This document shows, in pieces, positions 24,216 through 33,070 of a DNA stretch of 64,000 bases. Below the pieces are notes generated by a model. It was given only the letters and a program-made list of their open reading frames with translations. It did no database searches and was not told the origin of the DNA. The number at the start of each line of letters is the position of its first letter. The stretch's first letter is position 1. Origin of the DNA: Sandaracinaceae bacterium (GTDB lineage: Bacteria; Myxococcota_A; Polyangia; Polyangiales; Sandaracinaceae); assembly GCA_040218145.1 (NCBI GenBank), contig JAVJQK010000096.1, positions 1-64,000 of the forward strand. The letters run 5' to 3'. Position numbers and translations under genes: made by a program.

Positions 24216-25136
24216 ATGTCGGACATGCCGAAGATCGCCTCACTGGCCTCGATCCTCCTCTGCCTCGGCTGCGCGCCCGCGGAGATCGCGACGGACGCGG
24301 AGGCCGACGCGCCCGCCGACTCGGGCCGCGTGATGTCGGACGCGAGCGCTCCCGACGCGGGCGACGCCCCGGACGCGGGTCCCCCCGACGCGGGGCCTCC
24401 GCCGGCCGCGCTCGTCGTCGACGCGGACTTCGAGGACGGCGCCCTCGGTGACCCGTGCGGCGGCGCCGACGGCTTCGACGAGCCCTTCTCGCTCAGCGTC
24501 CGGGACGACACCCACGTGTTCGAGGGGGAGACGGCGTGCCGCCTCGGCGTCAACGAGGGGAGCCTGGGGTTCGGTCAGCTCGGCGGCATCATCAACCGCC
24601 GCCTCGGCGAGCTGTCCAGGGGCGACGAGCTCTGGCTGCGGATCAGCCTCTACGTGCCCTCGGACTACGTCTTCACGAGCGGCCGCTCGAAGTTCCTGCG
24701 CCTGCGCACCTTCGCCGCCGATGACGGCCCGTCGCGCGGCTACCTCGACTGGTACCTGGCGCCCAACCACGACCGCCCCCACGCCTGGATCTACGAAGGC
24801 AGCCACATGTGGCGCTCCTACGGCAGCCCCGAGGACAACATCCAGCGCGACACGTGGGAGACCTACGAGATCTACTACTTCCTGGACGACACCCCGGTCG
24901 ACGAGGGGGGCGAGGCGCGCGTGCGGCTCTGGAAGGACGGAGTCCTGCTCGGAGAGATCACCGACCAGCGCACGCTGGTGGAAGCCACCGACGTCGCGCG
25001 CAACCTGCTGATCTTCACCTACTACGACAACGACGGCGCGCCGCGCTCGCAGAACCTCTGGATCGATCGCCTCCACGTCGCGATCGAGGAGCCTCCGGGC
25101 CGCGACGCCGACGGCAACCCGTACCTCGGGCTCTGA
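24216..25136 (+). CDS. Secreted lipoprotein with polysaccharide lyase/lectin-like beta-sandwich
   Basis: A 306-residue protein. The signal ends in the lipobox LLCLGCA, followed by a linker rich in Asp, Ala, Gly and Pro (about 22-68). The rest is a beta-sandwich-like domain: FEDGALGDPCGGADGF, ELWLRISLYVPSDYVF, SKFLRLRTF, YEIYYFLDD and LLIFTYYDNDG, ending with LWIDRLHVA. This pattern resembles concanavalin-like polysaccharide lyases (heparin-lyase or PL14/PL20-like), but I cannot assign catalytic residues. ATG at 24216 or 24225 both yield the signal peptide. Likely outer-membrane anchored and carbohydrate-binding. Confidence 0.7.
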   Translation: MSDMPKIASLASILLCLGCAPAEIATDAEADAPADSGRVMSDASAPDAGDAPDAGPPDAGPPPAALVVDADFEDGALGDPCGGADGFDEPFSLSVRDDTHVFEGETACRLGVNEGSLGFGQLGGIINRRLGELSRGDELWLRISLYVPSDYVFTSGRSKFLRLRTFAADDGPSRGYLDWYLAPNHDRPHAWIYEGSHMWRSYGSPEDNIQRDTWETYEIYYFLDDTPVDEGGEARVRLWKDGVLLGEITDQRTLVEATDVARNLLIFTYYDNDGAPRSQNLWIDRLHVAIEEPPGRDADGNPYLGL

Positions 25137-25139
25137 TCT

Positions 25140-25958
25140 TCAGCGCGCGGCGGCTCGGGCCGTCCGCGCCGCGTGCGCGGTGAGCACGAGGTAGGCCGGG
25201 GCGAAGGTCAGCGCGTAGGCGACCAGCGCGGGCTCGTCCTTGCCGTGCATCGCCAGGAGCACGAAGAAGAACGCGGCCGCGGGGATGCGCAGGACCAGCT
25301 CGCGGAGCGGGATGTTCGCGCCCGCCCTGCGCCGATGCGCGCTCGCCGCGAGCCAGAGCGAGAGGCCCGCCGCGACCGCCACCACGGGCCAGGGCGGCAC
25401 GTCCGTGTTGATCCATCGGAAGAGGGCCCACCAGAGCGCGAGCAGCATGGGGTGGGTCAGCGCGGGCGCGATCAGGAGCGCCCAGGGCGTGTGCAGCCTG
25501 CGGTGGTGGAAGACGAAGAGACACGCCCAGGCGAAGAGCGCCCAGCCGAGGATGCCGATCGGCGGGACCTCGAAGAGCCCCGGCTCGGTCCACCACCAGA
25601 GGCCCGCGCGCACCGCGATCGGCTCGATGAGCGACGCGTCGGCGAGCACGAGGAGGGCGGCCAGGAGCGGCACCCGATCGGGGCGCGAGGTCAGCCGCTC
25701 CGCGAGATCCCACGCGCTGTGAATGACCATCGGCCAGATGGCGATCACGAGGAGCGGGACCCGATCGACGAAGACGCTCCACTCTGGCGAGTAGGCGTAG
25801 AAGCCGTACGCGTGGATGACCGTGTTCTCGGCCAGCCAGCTCGCGGCCATGAGGATGGCCAGGCGTCCGAGGAAGGCCGGCGGCCGCGGATCGATCCGCG
25901 CGCGCACCACCACGTAGGTGCCGACGATCGCGAGGCTGATGAGCTCGATCGCGATCAC
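25140..25958 (-). CDS. CruF-like (DUF422) integral membrane protein
   Basis: A 272-residue polytopic protein with about seven hydrophobic helices. The pattern YGFYAYSPEW, then a helix with DLAERL, then DASLIEPIAVRAGLWWW and GILGWALFAW follows the carotenoid 1',2'-hydratase family (CruF, DUF422), where a D-x3-[D/E]P motif and G-x-W-x-W are conserved. It starts with GTG, overlapping the UbiA-type prenyltransferase stop by 4 bases. CruF next to a UbiA enzyme is the arrangement used for C50 bacterioruberin synthesis in haloarchaea. Assignment is by pattern only; an uncharacterised membrane protein is the alternative. Confidence 0.6.
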   Translation of the reverse strand: MIAIELISLAIVGTYVVVRARIDPRPPAFLGRLAILMAASWLAENTVIHAYGFYAYSPEWSVFVDRVPLLVIAIWPMVIHSAWDLAERLTSRPDRVPLLAALLVLADASLIEPIAVRAGLWWWTEPGLFEVPPIGILGWALFAWACLFVFHHRRLHTPWALLIAPALTHPMLLALWWALFRWINTDVPPWPVVAVAAGLSLWLAASAHRRRAGANIPLRELVLRIPAAAFFFVLLAMHGKDEPALVAYALTFAPAYLVLTAHAARTARAAAR

Positions 25959-26848
25959 GCCGCGCCCACCCCGGGCAGGCCCGCGACCACCCAGAGGTGG
26001 TAGCAGAGCAGGAGCGCCGCCCCGACCCACGTCAGCGTGACGCAGTCGGCGGAGGTGATCCCGCGCTTCACCGCGCGCTTGTAGAAGGCGAGGTTGAGGA
26101 AGGGCGCGACGATCATCACGAAGATGCGCCAGGGCACCACGCCGCTCGCGTAGCCGAGGGCCAGGATGGCGGCGCTGACGAAGATCAGCCCGTCGATGAT
26201 CCGCATGGCGCCCTTCGCGCCGTGCACCACCGGATACGTCCGGACGTTGGCCGCGCGGTCGCCCTCCTCGTCGCGGAGATCGTAGATCACCTCGTAGGAC
26301 AGCTCGAAGAGCACGAAGTACGCGACGGTGACCCAGATGGTGGCCGGGGTGATCCCGGGCGCGAGCTGCGCGGGGTCGGCGCCCCACCCGGCGAGGGCCA
26401 GCGGGTAGAGGAAGACCGTGATGATGAAGCCGGCCGCGCTCGCGGTGTTCTTGAAGAAGTAGAGCTCCTTGATGCGCCGCCGACCGGGGAGGATGGGCCA
26501 GTTGTAGGCGAGCCCCAGCGAGTGGTAGCCGAGGCGCAGCAGCGTCAGCTCTGGATGGAGGAACGCGACGGCGACCAGCGAGCCGATGAGGAGCGCGAAG
26601 CCGGCGACCACGATCGCGCGGCGGTTGCGATCGACGAAGGCCACCCCGGTGATGCGGTTGACCTTGTCCTCCTCGAGGTCGACGACCCGGTTGAGGAGGT
26701 TGACGATGAACCAGTCGAGCGCGCAGATGCCGGCCAGGAGCCACGGGTAGTCCCCGGTGAAGAGCCAGCCGAACGTGAAGGTCCCCAGCGTCGCGATGGC
26801 GACGATGTGCAGGCGGCTGACGCTGGCCAGCAGGCGGAGAGACTCCAT
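25955..26848 (-). CDS. UbiA-family prenyltransferase
   Basis: A 297-residue membrane protein with eight or nine helices. The first Asp-rich motif is NRVVDLEED (Asn53, Asp57, Asp61) and the second is YDLRDEEGD near 188, the two metal-diphosphate sites of the UbiA superfamily. The loop after the first motif (VNRITGVAFVDRNRR) lacks the usual quinone-ring determinants I would recognise, so the acceptor could be a lipid, carotenoid or quinone precursor. It is 33 bases after yaaA and overlaps the CruF-like gene, with which it probably acts. Confidence 0.88.
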   Translation of the reverse strand: MESLRLLASVSRLHIVAIATLGTFTFGWLFTGDYPWLLAGICALDWFIVNLLNRVVDLEEDKVNRITGVAFVDRNRRAIVVAGFALLIGSLVAVAFLHPELTLLRLGYHSLGLAYNWPILPGRRRIKELYFFKNTASAAGFIITVFLYPLALAGWGADPAQLAPGITPATIWVTVAYFVLFELSYEVIYDLRDEEGDRAANVRTYPVVHGAKGAMRIIDGLIFVSAAILALGYASGVVPWRIFVMIVAPFLNLAFYKRAVKRGITSADCVTLTWVGAALLLCYHLWVVAGLPGVGAA

Positions 26849-26881
26849 GCCGGGCTTAAAGCACGGTCGGCGCCGGAAGGG

Positions 26882-27673
26882 TCAGCTCTTCTGCCCGGCC
26901 GGGACGAAGGCGCGGCTGAAGACCAGGGTGTCGTCGCTCGAGAGCTCTGGCTGGAACCGGTAGCGATCCTCGGCGAAGTCCTTCAGGCCCTCGCGCCGAT
27001 CGACGCGCTGCTCGATGATCCAGCGCGCCATGGCGCCGCGCGCGTGCTTCGCCATGAAGCTGATCACGTTGCGGGTCTGGCCCGGCTTGAGGTCCTCGAA
27101 CACGCAGGTGATGACGTCGCCCTCGAGCCGCTTCGGACGCACCGCCTTGAAGTACTCGTTGCTCGCCAGGTTCACCAGCGCGCGGTCCTCGTGGCTGGCG
27201 AGGCGCGCGTTCAGCTCCTCGGTGATGCGGTCGCCCCAGAAGGCGTAGAGGTTCGCGCCGCGCCGGGTGGAGAGCTTGGTGCCCATCTCGAGCCGGTAGG
27301 CCTGCATCAGATCGAGGGGGCGCAGCAGGCCGTAGAGCCCGGAGAGGATGGCGACGTGATCCTGCGCCCAGGCGAGGTCTTCCCCGCGCAGGCTGCGCGC
27401 GTCGAGGCCCTTGTAGACCTCGCCGTCGAACGCGAAGGCCGCCGGCAGCGCGTTGTCCTCCGTGAAGGGGAGCTCGAACGATCGGAAGCGGTCGTAGTTC
27501 AGCTTCGCCAGCGCGTCGCTCAGGCTCATCAGCTCGCGGATCTTCTTCTGGCTCAGGTTCCGCGTGGTCTTCATGAGCGACTCGGTGTCGTCCATGAGCG
27601 CGGGCTGGGTCACGGACACGCGGGGCCCAGGCGTCAGATGGAGCGACTTGGCGGGGGACAGCACGAGCAGCAT
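26882..27673 (-). CDS. yaaA: YaaA peroxide stress protein (DUF328/UPF0246)
   Basis: A 263-residue protein beginning MLLVLSPAKSLHL, the invariant start of the YaaA family (LSPAK). Other conserved blocks are DHVAILSGLYGLLRPLDLM, PYRLEMGTKL-like AYRLEMGTKLS, NLYAFWGDRIT, and LVNLASNEYFKAV. In E. coli YaaA lowers free iron and limits Fenton damage under peroxide stress, and the fold has DNA-binding features. Length and motifs are complete. Confidence 0.95.
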   Translation of the reverse strand: MLLVLSPAKSLHLTPGPRVSVTQPALMDDTESLMKTTRNLSQKKIRELMSLSDALAKLNYDRFRSFELPFTEDNALPAAFAFDGEVYKGLDARSLRGEDLAWAQDHVAILSGLYGLLRPLDLMQAYRLEMGTKLSTRRGANLYAFWGDRITEELNARLASHEDRALVNLASNEYFKAVRPKRLEGDVITCVFEDLKPGQTRNVISFMAKHARGAMARWIIEQRVDRREGLKDFAEDRYRFQPELSSDDTLVFSRAFVPAGQKS

Positions 27674-27711
27674 GCGCGGAACGTCCCGGCAGAACCGCCC
27701 GCGGTCAAGCG

Positions 27712-28281
27712 CTAGTGCTCGTCGTCGTCCTCGTCGTCGTCCTCGTCGTCCTCGTCGTCGACGCAGAGATCTCCGACGTAGCGGCCGCTGGTCTCCCCGG
27801 CCGCGAGGTCGATGACGCCGAAGGCGAGGATGCGCCCGGTCGCGCCCGCGTAGTCGTCGGTGCCGCCGGTGACGCCGATGTGGGTGACCAGGTTGCCGTT
27901 CGAGAGATCGATGTTGCCCATGTCGGTGCCGAAGAGCGCGCCCTCCCGCGTGCGGATGTCGCTCTCGCCCGTGAAGAAGCTGATCGGCGGCAGCTCGGTG
28001 CCGGCGGTCATCACGAAGGTGAAGGTCCCGTGGAGATCGCCGCGCAGCCGACCCTCGGTGCAGATGAGAGGCGGCGCGACGGCGCAGCGCGACGGCGGCA
28101 GGACGACCGACGAGAACCGCCCCTCGAGCGGGTCACAGCGCCGCTCGGCCGCTCCGAGAGGCATGTCCAGGCGTCCCACCGGCTCCGGCCCGATCGGCTC
28201 GGTGCAGCTCGCGGCCATCAAGAGCGCGAGCCCGGTGCCGAGCGTCGCGGCGAGCGATTGTCGAAGGCGAGACGGCGTCAT
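27712..28281 (-). CDS. Lipoprotein with beta-barrel-like core and acidic Asp/Glu tail
   Basis: A 189-residue protein. Signal and lipobox: GTGLALLMAASC. The core (about 60-170) has strands such as GRLRGDLHGTFTFVM and LVTHIGVTGGTDDYAGATGR, a pattern reminiscent of small allene-oxide-cyclase/dirigent-type barrels, which I cannot confirm. The last 15 or so residues are a pure Asp/Glu run encoded by a trinucleotide-like repeat (27718-27765), ending in His. The acidic tail could bind divalent cations. The gene lies 38 bases upstream of yaaA on the same strand. Confidence 0.65.
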   Translation of the reverse strand: MTPSRLRQSLAATLGTGLALLMAASCTEPIGPEPVGRLDMPLGAAERRCDPLEGRFSSVVLPPSRCAVAPPLICTEGRLRGDLHGTFTFVMTAGTELPPISFFTGESDIRTREGALFGTDMGNIDLSNGNLVTHIGVTGGTDDYAGATGRILAFGVIDLAAGETSGRYVGDLCVDDEDDEDDDEDDDEH

Positions 28282-28468
28282 GACGGCATCCTCTCCTCAT
28301 GGGTCGACGTCGCACGCGAGCCCCTCCCCACGCCGACGTTTCCGGCAGATACGCACTCCAATCGGTCGAGCACGTTCCGGGATGAGGGCGCGCACCTGCC
28401 CCCACTCGAGCGCTCACGCGCGCACACGGCGATGGCGTTCGACGCCCGCGCGGCGTAGGTTCGCCGCC

Positions 28469-29161
28469 ATGAGCCTCGATGGGACGGTTTTGAGCGTGTG
28501 GCAGATCAAGCGGCCGCCGCTCACGATGCTGGTGGCCGGGCGCGCGACGGCGATGTTCGCCGCGTCGCTCCCCGACGAGGCGCGGGCGCCGTTCGAGGCG
28601 CTCACGAACGCGCTCGAGGCCTGGTGGCCGCGGAAGAAGCGCGAGCCCGAAGACATCTACGCAAATGAGTTTGCGGCCTGCTTCGACGCCGTGGAGGCGC
28701 ACCCCGCGGCCGCGCCCGCGATGAAGGGCGCGTACATGCAGATGGTGGGCCTGCTGAAGGTCGCCCCGCGCACGCTCCCGCCCGACGAGTACTACCAGCT
28801 CGCCGAGGAGGACTTCATCGCGCTCCTCCGCGACGCGGCCAAGGTCGCCAAGCTCCCCCTCGCGCAGCTCCAGGCGCGGCTCGACTACCTGCTCGAGCAC
28901 CAGAAGGACAAGTGGCCCGACCTCGTCGCCCGCGCCGACCGCATGTACTGGGGGCGTCAGGCGCCGTGGGGCAAGCTCGACAAGCGCGTCCGTGACCTCG
29001 TGGAGCTCGCGGATCTCGGCGCGAAGTGGTCCTGGGCGCAGGTCGGCACGCAGCAGGCGCTGCGCCTGGAGCTCGACGCGGTGAAGCGCATTGCGGTGCT
29101 CAGCGCGGAGGAGCTCGCCGCGCTGCGCGGTGTGATCCCGGCCATCGAAGAGCCTGGCTGA
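28469..29161 (+). CDS. Hypothetical helical protein
   Basis: Not recognised. The 230-residue product is soluble and largely helical, without signal peptide. Notable features are a Trp/Lys-rich AWWPRKKREPEDIYANEF segment near 50-65 and a C-terminal block with LQARLDYLLEHQKDKWPDL and AVLSAEELAALRGVIPAIEE. The ATG at 28469 is chosen because charged, codon-biased sequence begins there; upstream frame is Arg/Ser-rich and not protein-like. It stands alone between a divergent lipoprotein gene and the glycine-rich lipoprotein. Confidence 0.6.
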   Translation: MSLDGTVLSVWQIKRPPLTMLVAGRATAMFAASLPDEARAPFEALTNALEAWWPRKKREPEDIYANEFAACFDAVEAHPAAAPAMKGAYMQMVGLLKVAPRTLPPDEYYQLAEEDFIALLRDAAKVAKLPLAQLQARLDYLLEHQKDKWPDLVARADRMYWGRQAPWGKLDKRVRDLVELADLGAKWSWAQVGTQQALRLELDAVKRIAVLSAEELAALRGVIPAIEEPG

Positions 29162-29249
29162 AGCGGCCGGGGGTCGCCGCCCCCGAGGAGCGCTTCTTCG
29201 GGTACCCTCCCGTGACGCGGCCGCGCGGTCGCGAGAGGGGCTCGAACGA

Positions 29250-30878
29250 ATGAATCAGGCAATCCGCGTCCGCACCACCATCCTCGCGTTCATCCTGGCC
29301 GTCGCTGGCTGTGGCGAGGCGCCCACCGAGGTCGACTCGGGGACCTCGCCCGTCACGGACTCGGGGCCGAGCGTGGACGGAGGCCGCGACGATCCCGACT
29401 CGGGCCCCGCCCCCAGCTGCGACGACGGCGTCCTGAACCAGGACGAGTCCGACGTGGACTGCGGCGGCGTCTGCGGCGCGACCTGCACCGTCGGCGACAT
29501 GTGCGGCGGCGTGGACGACTGCATGACGATGCTCTGCACGGAGGGCACCTGCGACGCGCTCCCGACCTGCACCGACGCCGTGCAGAACGGCATGGAGACC
29601 GACGTCGACTGCGGCGGGCCGATGTGCGAGGCGTGCGCGAGCGGCGCCTCCTGCGCCGCGGACGACGACTGCGTGAGCATGTTCTGCGAGGACGGCACCT
29701 GCGCCGATACGGTGTGCGGGGACGGCGCCGCGCAAGGCGTCGAGGAGTGCGACGAGGGGGCGGCTGGCACGCCCACCGACACGGCCACGTGCGACGCGGA
29801 CTGCACCCTCGCGATGTGCGGCGACGGTACCGTGAACCCGGCCGCGAGCGAGACGTGCGACGGCGACGGCGCGGGCACGGGCGGCGAGACCGCGACGTGC
29901 GACGCCGACTGCACCGAGGCGATGTGCGGGGACGGTGTGGTCAACGCCACGGCGGCCGAGGCGTGCGACGGCGACGGGGCGGGGGTCGGCGGCGAGACGG
30001 CGACCTGCAACGCGGACTGCACGCCTCATGTCTGCGGCGACGGCGTCCTGAACGTCACCGCGGGCGAGGAGTGCGACGACGGCAACACCACCGCCCTCGA
30101 CGGTTGTGACGCCACGTGTCTCAGCGAGTGCGCCGCCGGGTCGCAGACCTTCAACTTCACTGGCGCCATCGAGACCTTCGTCGTCCCGACGGGCTGCTCG
30201 CGCATCACCATCACGGCGCAGGGCGCGCAGGGCGGCGGCATGGGCGGCCTCGGGGCGTCGATGACCGGGACCTTCACCCTGACTGCCGGCGACTCGCTCT
30301 CGGTGCTCGTCGGCGAAGAGGGGCTCACGGAGGCGCCCGGCAGCTATGGGCACAGCGGCGGCGGCGGCTCCTTCGTGGTCGACGCGGCGGGCACCCTGCT
30401 CCTCGCGGCGGGCGGCGGGGGCGCGGGCGATCACAACATGACGGGGCTGGGCGGCCCCGGCCTCACGACCGAGGCGGGCGGCGCGAGCGGCGACGGGATG
30501 ATCCTCGGCGGCACGGGCGGCAACGGCGGGCAGGGGAGCGCCTCGCTGAGCTGCGGCTGTGGTGGCGCGGGCGGCGGCGGCGGCGGCTTCCTCACCGACG
30601 GGGAGACCTCGGGCGGCGGCGGCGGCGACTCGTATCTCAACGGCGGCGCGGGCGGCTCCAACAACATGGTCAACTGCGTGACCGAGTCCCGCGGCGGCTT
30701 CGGCGGCGGCGGCGCGGGCGGCAACGGCGGCGGCGGCGGCGGCGGCTACTCCGGCGGCGGCGCGGGCTACTGCGACGACCGGACGGCAGGCGGCGGCGGC
30801 TCGTTCAACGGCGGCGCCGCGCAGGTCAACGTCGAGGGGACCCGCGCCGGCGACGGCGAAGTCACCTTCACCTGGTAG
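29250..30878 (+). CDS. Lipoprotein with DUF4215-type cysteine repeats and a glycine-rich domain
   Basis: A 542-residue surface protein. Signal and lipobox: FILAVAGCG. A short Asp/Ser/Pro linker leads to cysteine-rich repeats: two units of the CDDGVLNQDESDVDCGG type, then four of the CGDGxxN...E-x-CD-GDGAGxGGETATCDADC type (about 150-260), ending in an EECDDGNTTALDGCDATC DUF4215 signature. From about 300 there is a glycine-rich domain with FNFTGAIETFVVP and then long Gly runs resembling the PF12810-type glycine-rich domain. Predicted to be surface exposed and adhesive or structural. The same domain order occurs at 51196-52701. Confidence 0.85.
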   Translation: MNQAIRVRTTILAFILAVAGCGEAPTEVDSGTSPVTDSGPSVDGGRDDPDSGPAPSCDDGVLNQDESDVDCGGVCGATCTVGDMCGGVDDCMTMLCTEGTCDALPTCTDAVQNGMETDVDCGGPMCEACASGASCAADDDCVSMFCEDGTCADTVCGDGAAQGVEECDEGAAGTPTDTATCDADCTLAMCGDGTVNPAASETCDGDGAGTGGETATCDADCTEAMCGDGVVNATAAEACDGDGAGVGGETATCNADCTPHVCGDGVLNVTAGEECDDGNTTALDGCDATCLSECAAGSQTFNFTGAIETFVVPTGCSRITITAQGAQGGGMGGLGASMTGTFTLTAGDSLSVLVGEEGLTEAPGSYGHSGGGGSFVVDAAGTLLLAAGGGGAGDHNMTGLGGPGLTTEAGGASGDGMILGGTGGNGGQGSASLSCGCGGAGGGGGGFLTDGETSGGGGGDSYLNGGAGGSNNMVNCVTESRGGFGGGGAGGNGGGGGGGYSGGGAGYCDDRTAGGGGSFNGGAAQVNVEGTRAGDGEVTFTW

Positions 30879-30906
30879 TCGACCTCGGGGGAGCGGGAGT
30901 CCATTC

Positions 30907-31524
30907 ATGAGCCAGCCCTCGCTCCCCAGCGTGCAGGCCTACCTGGCGCGCTTGCCCGAGGGCGTGGACTCCTACCCCCAGTGCATGATCAAGGCGGCGC
31001 CGCTCGTCGATCAGCTCGCGATGAAGCCGCTCCCCGACGCGCTGCTCGGGGAGCTGCCCGAGCGTGTGGTCGAGCTGGTGCGCAACCCACCGATGGTGTC
31101 GGCCTGGATCCCCGAGGTCGTCGCGATGACCTACTCCATCAGCATCCGGGACTGCTTCTTTCCGCCCGGCGTCGGCGACGTGGCGTACGAGGCCTGGGCG
31201 TACGAGCGGAACCGTCGGATGCTCTCCACCCGCCTCTACCGCGCCTTGTTCCTCCTGGTCTCTCCCGACCGCCTCTTCAAGCAGATCGGCCCGCGGTGGT
31301 CGCGCATGCGCAGAGGGAGCGAGCTCGAGGTGCTCGAACATCGAGCGGGCTTCGTGCGCTTGCAGACGCGCTACCCACCGTACCTGCACGACGACTCCGT
31401 CGCGCTCGGGATGAAGGGCGCCTTCCGCGCCGTGGCGGAGCTCGCCGGGGCCAAGGACGTCCGCGCGGAGCGACCGAAGGTGGGCGAGACCACGACCGAG
31501 TTCACGATCCGCTTCACGACCTGA
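30907..31524 (+). CDS. Hypothetical protein, possibly DUF2378 (TIGR02265)-like
   Basis: A 205-residue soluble protein. The last two thirds (LYRALFLLVSPDRLFKQIGP, SELEVLEHRAGFVRLQTRYP, FRAVAELAGAKDVRAE, TTTEFTIRF) follow the layout of the myxobacterial paralogous DUF2378 family: a helix with an R-x-x-R-R-G-type turn, a strand pair, then a final helix-strand with a GA-x-x-V motif. The N-terminal third differs. The function of that family is unknown. ATG at 30907 with GGGGGAGCGGGAG upstream, 28 bases after the glycine-rich lipoprotein. Confidence 0.55.
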   Translation: MSQPSLPSVQAYLARLPEGVDSYPQCMIKAAPLVDQLAMKPLPDALLGELPERVVELVRNPPMVSAWIPEVVAMTYSISIRDCFFPPGVGDVAYEAWAYERNRRMLSTRLYRALFLLVSPDRLFKQIGPRWSRMRRGSELEVLEHRAGFVRLQTRYPPYLHDDSVALGMKGAFRAVAELAGAKDVRAERPKVGETTTEFTIRFTT

Positions 31525-31564
31525 AGCGACGCGGGGCGATCCCGATCTTCACGCGAGCGCTGGA

Positions 31565-31586
31565 TCACCTCCCGAGACGGGAGTGA
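31565..31586. terminator. Hairpin between convergent genes
   Basis: TCAC-C-TCCCG at 31565-31574 pairs with CGGGAGTGA at 31578-31586 around the loop AGA, giving nine pairs with one bulged C. It lies between the plus-strand gene ending at 31524 and the minus-strand gene ending at 31630. A short pyrimidine-rich run follows on the plus strand, so it may stop transcription from the left. Confidence 0.45.
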
Positions 31587-31629
31587 CCATTCTTCGTGCG
31601 ATCGTTCCATGCCGCGGCGCGAGGCCGGG

Positions 31630-33000
31630 TCAGCGGCCGACGGAGGGACAGACGTAGTCGCCCACGGGCGGCGGCAGCGGGGCCTCGTCGTCGGTCTCGT
31701 CCGCGTTGGCGCGGGCCCCGGCGTTGCGCTCCACGATCACGGGGCCGTAGTAGCTCACGGGCGGCGACGCGACTTCGTACACTCGGAAGCCCTCGTCGAC
31801 GGTGTTGTCGGTGACGCAGAGGGCCCCGCCGCGCTGCCAGAGGCGAAACTCCACGTCGTTCCAGACGGAGTTCGTGATGCTGACGTCCCGCGCGTAGACG
31901 TTGATGATCCGGTTGTCGAAGTCGGAGCCGTTGAAGGTGCAGCCGTCGAAGACGTGGACGGGCGCCGGGTCGTTCGCCTCGGCCGCGTTGTTGGAGAGCG
32001 AGATGAAGCCCCCCGTCTCGAGCGCGTAGCCGAAGCGGGGGTGCGAGCGGCTGATGTTCGTGAAGGTCGTGTCGTACCAGTACACGTGGCTCGCGAACTC
32101 CTTGACGATGCGCCGCGTCGCGATCGACAGCTCGCACCCGACGAAGGTGATCGAGGAGTCGGTCGTCCAGTCGTGGTCCTGGCTCCTCAGCTGCACGACG
32201 TCTGCGTCCTCGCCGAAGACGTTCGAGAAGCGGCTGTTGGTGAACACCGCGTCGAGGTCTGCGGGCGTCGACGCGTAGTCGTAGAGCAGGCAGCGCGCCG
32301 CGCCGATGGCGTCGGTCAGGCTGCCGTTGCCCTCCGCGACCACGTCGTCGCAGACGCAGTCGGTCATGTTCGAGACGGTCCAGTTGCCCGTCGCACGGAT
32401 CGTCGCGAAGAAGCCGATCGCGCTCTGGTCGTCGCTCCACACGTTCCGGACCTCGACGCCGTAGAGGTCGAAGGAGCTCTCGAGCTTCCAGGCCCACTCG
32501 GCGCTCCGGTTCGCGTCGAGCGTGAGGTCTCGAATGGTCGTGACCCCGGTCGCCTTCTCGACGACGACGCCCCGGCTCATCTCGGTGCCCGCCATCAGCG
32601 TCGCGCCCTGGCCGTCGATGATCTGATCTCCGTCGGCGTCGATGCGCAGCGTCGAGTCGAAGAGGTAGGTGCGACCCGCCGTGAAGTAGACGTGCTCTCC
32701 CGAGTCGAACGCGGCCTGGATGGCGTCCGTGTCGTCGGTCACGCCGTCGCCCGTGGCTCCGAACCCGTCGACGGGCATCCCGACCGGGCCCGCGTCGGGC
32801 ATCTCCGGCGCTGCGTCCCGCGCCTCGAACCCCGCGTCCGACTCGGGGCCCGCGTCCGATGAACCGATCGATCCGTCACGCGTCGCCGCGTCCGCGCAGG
32901 GCGCGTCCTCGCACTCGACCGGGCTGGGCTCGCAGCCCGCGAGGAGAAGGAACCCGAGCGCGAGATGCGGGAGCGGACAGGAGAACGCCGATCGATTCAT
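31630..33000 (-). CDS. Lipoprotein with right-handed parallel beta-helix (pectate-lyase-like)
   Basis: A 456-residue protein. The signal ends at LGFLLLAGCEP, then an Asp-Ala-Gly linker (about 35-75). The sequence DGFGATGDGVTDDTDAIQAA (about 78-97) is the start motif of the pectate-lyase superfamily/GH55-type beta helix, where a conserved D-D-T-x-A-I-Q helix caps the first coil. The rest is strand-rich with repeating N and D turns (TTIRDLTLDANRS, ITFVGCELSIATR, HVFDGCTFNGSDF). No catalytic residues can be named with confidence, so it may be a carbohydrate-binding or depolymerising surface protein. Confidence 0.8.
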   Translation of the reverse strand: MNRSAFSCPLPHLALGFLLLAGCEPSPVECEDAPCADAATRDGSIGSSDAGPESDAGFEARDAAPEMPDAGPVGMPVDGFGATGDGVTDDTDAIQAAFDSGEHVYFTAGRTYLFDSTLRIDADGDQIIDGQGATLMAGTEMSRGVVVEKATGVTTIRDLTLDANRSAEWAWKLESSFDLYGVEVRNVWSDDQSAIGFFATIRATGNWTVSNMTDCVCDDVVAEGNGSLTDAIGAARCLLYDYASTPADLDAVFTNSRFSNVFGEDADVVQLRSQDHDWTTDSSITFVGCELSIATRRIVKEFASHVYWYDTTFTNISRSHPRFGYALETGGFISLSNNAAEANDPAPVHVFDGCTFNGSDFDNRIINVYARDVSITNSVWNDVEFRLWQRGGALCVTDNTVDEGFRVYEVASPPVSYYGPVIVERNAGARANADETDDEAPLPPPVGDYVCPSVGR

Positions 33001-33070
33001 GCCTCGACCGTAGTGGCTCGGGCGACGCCCCGGCGGGGGCGAATCGTACGCCGTACGGCGCGGGCGTCGG

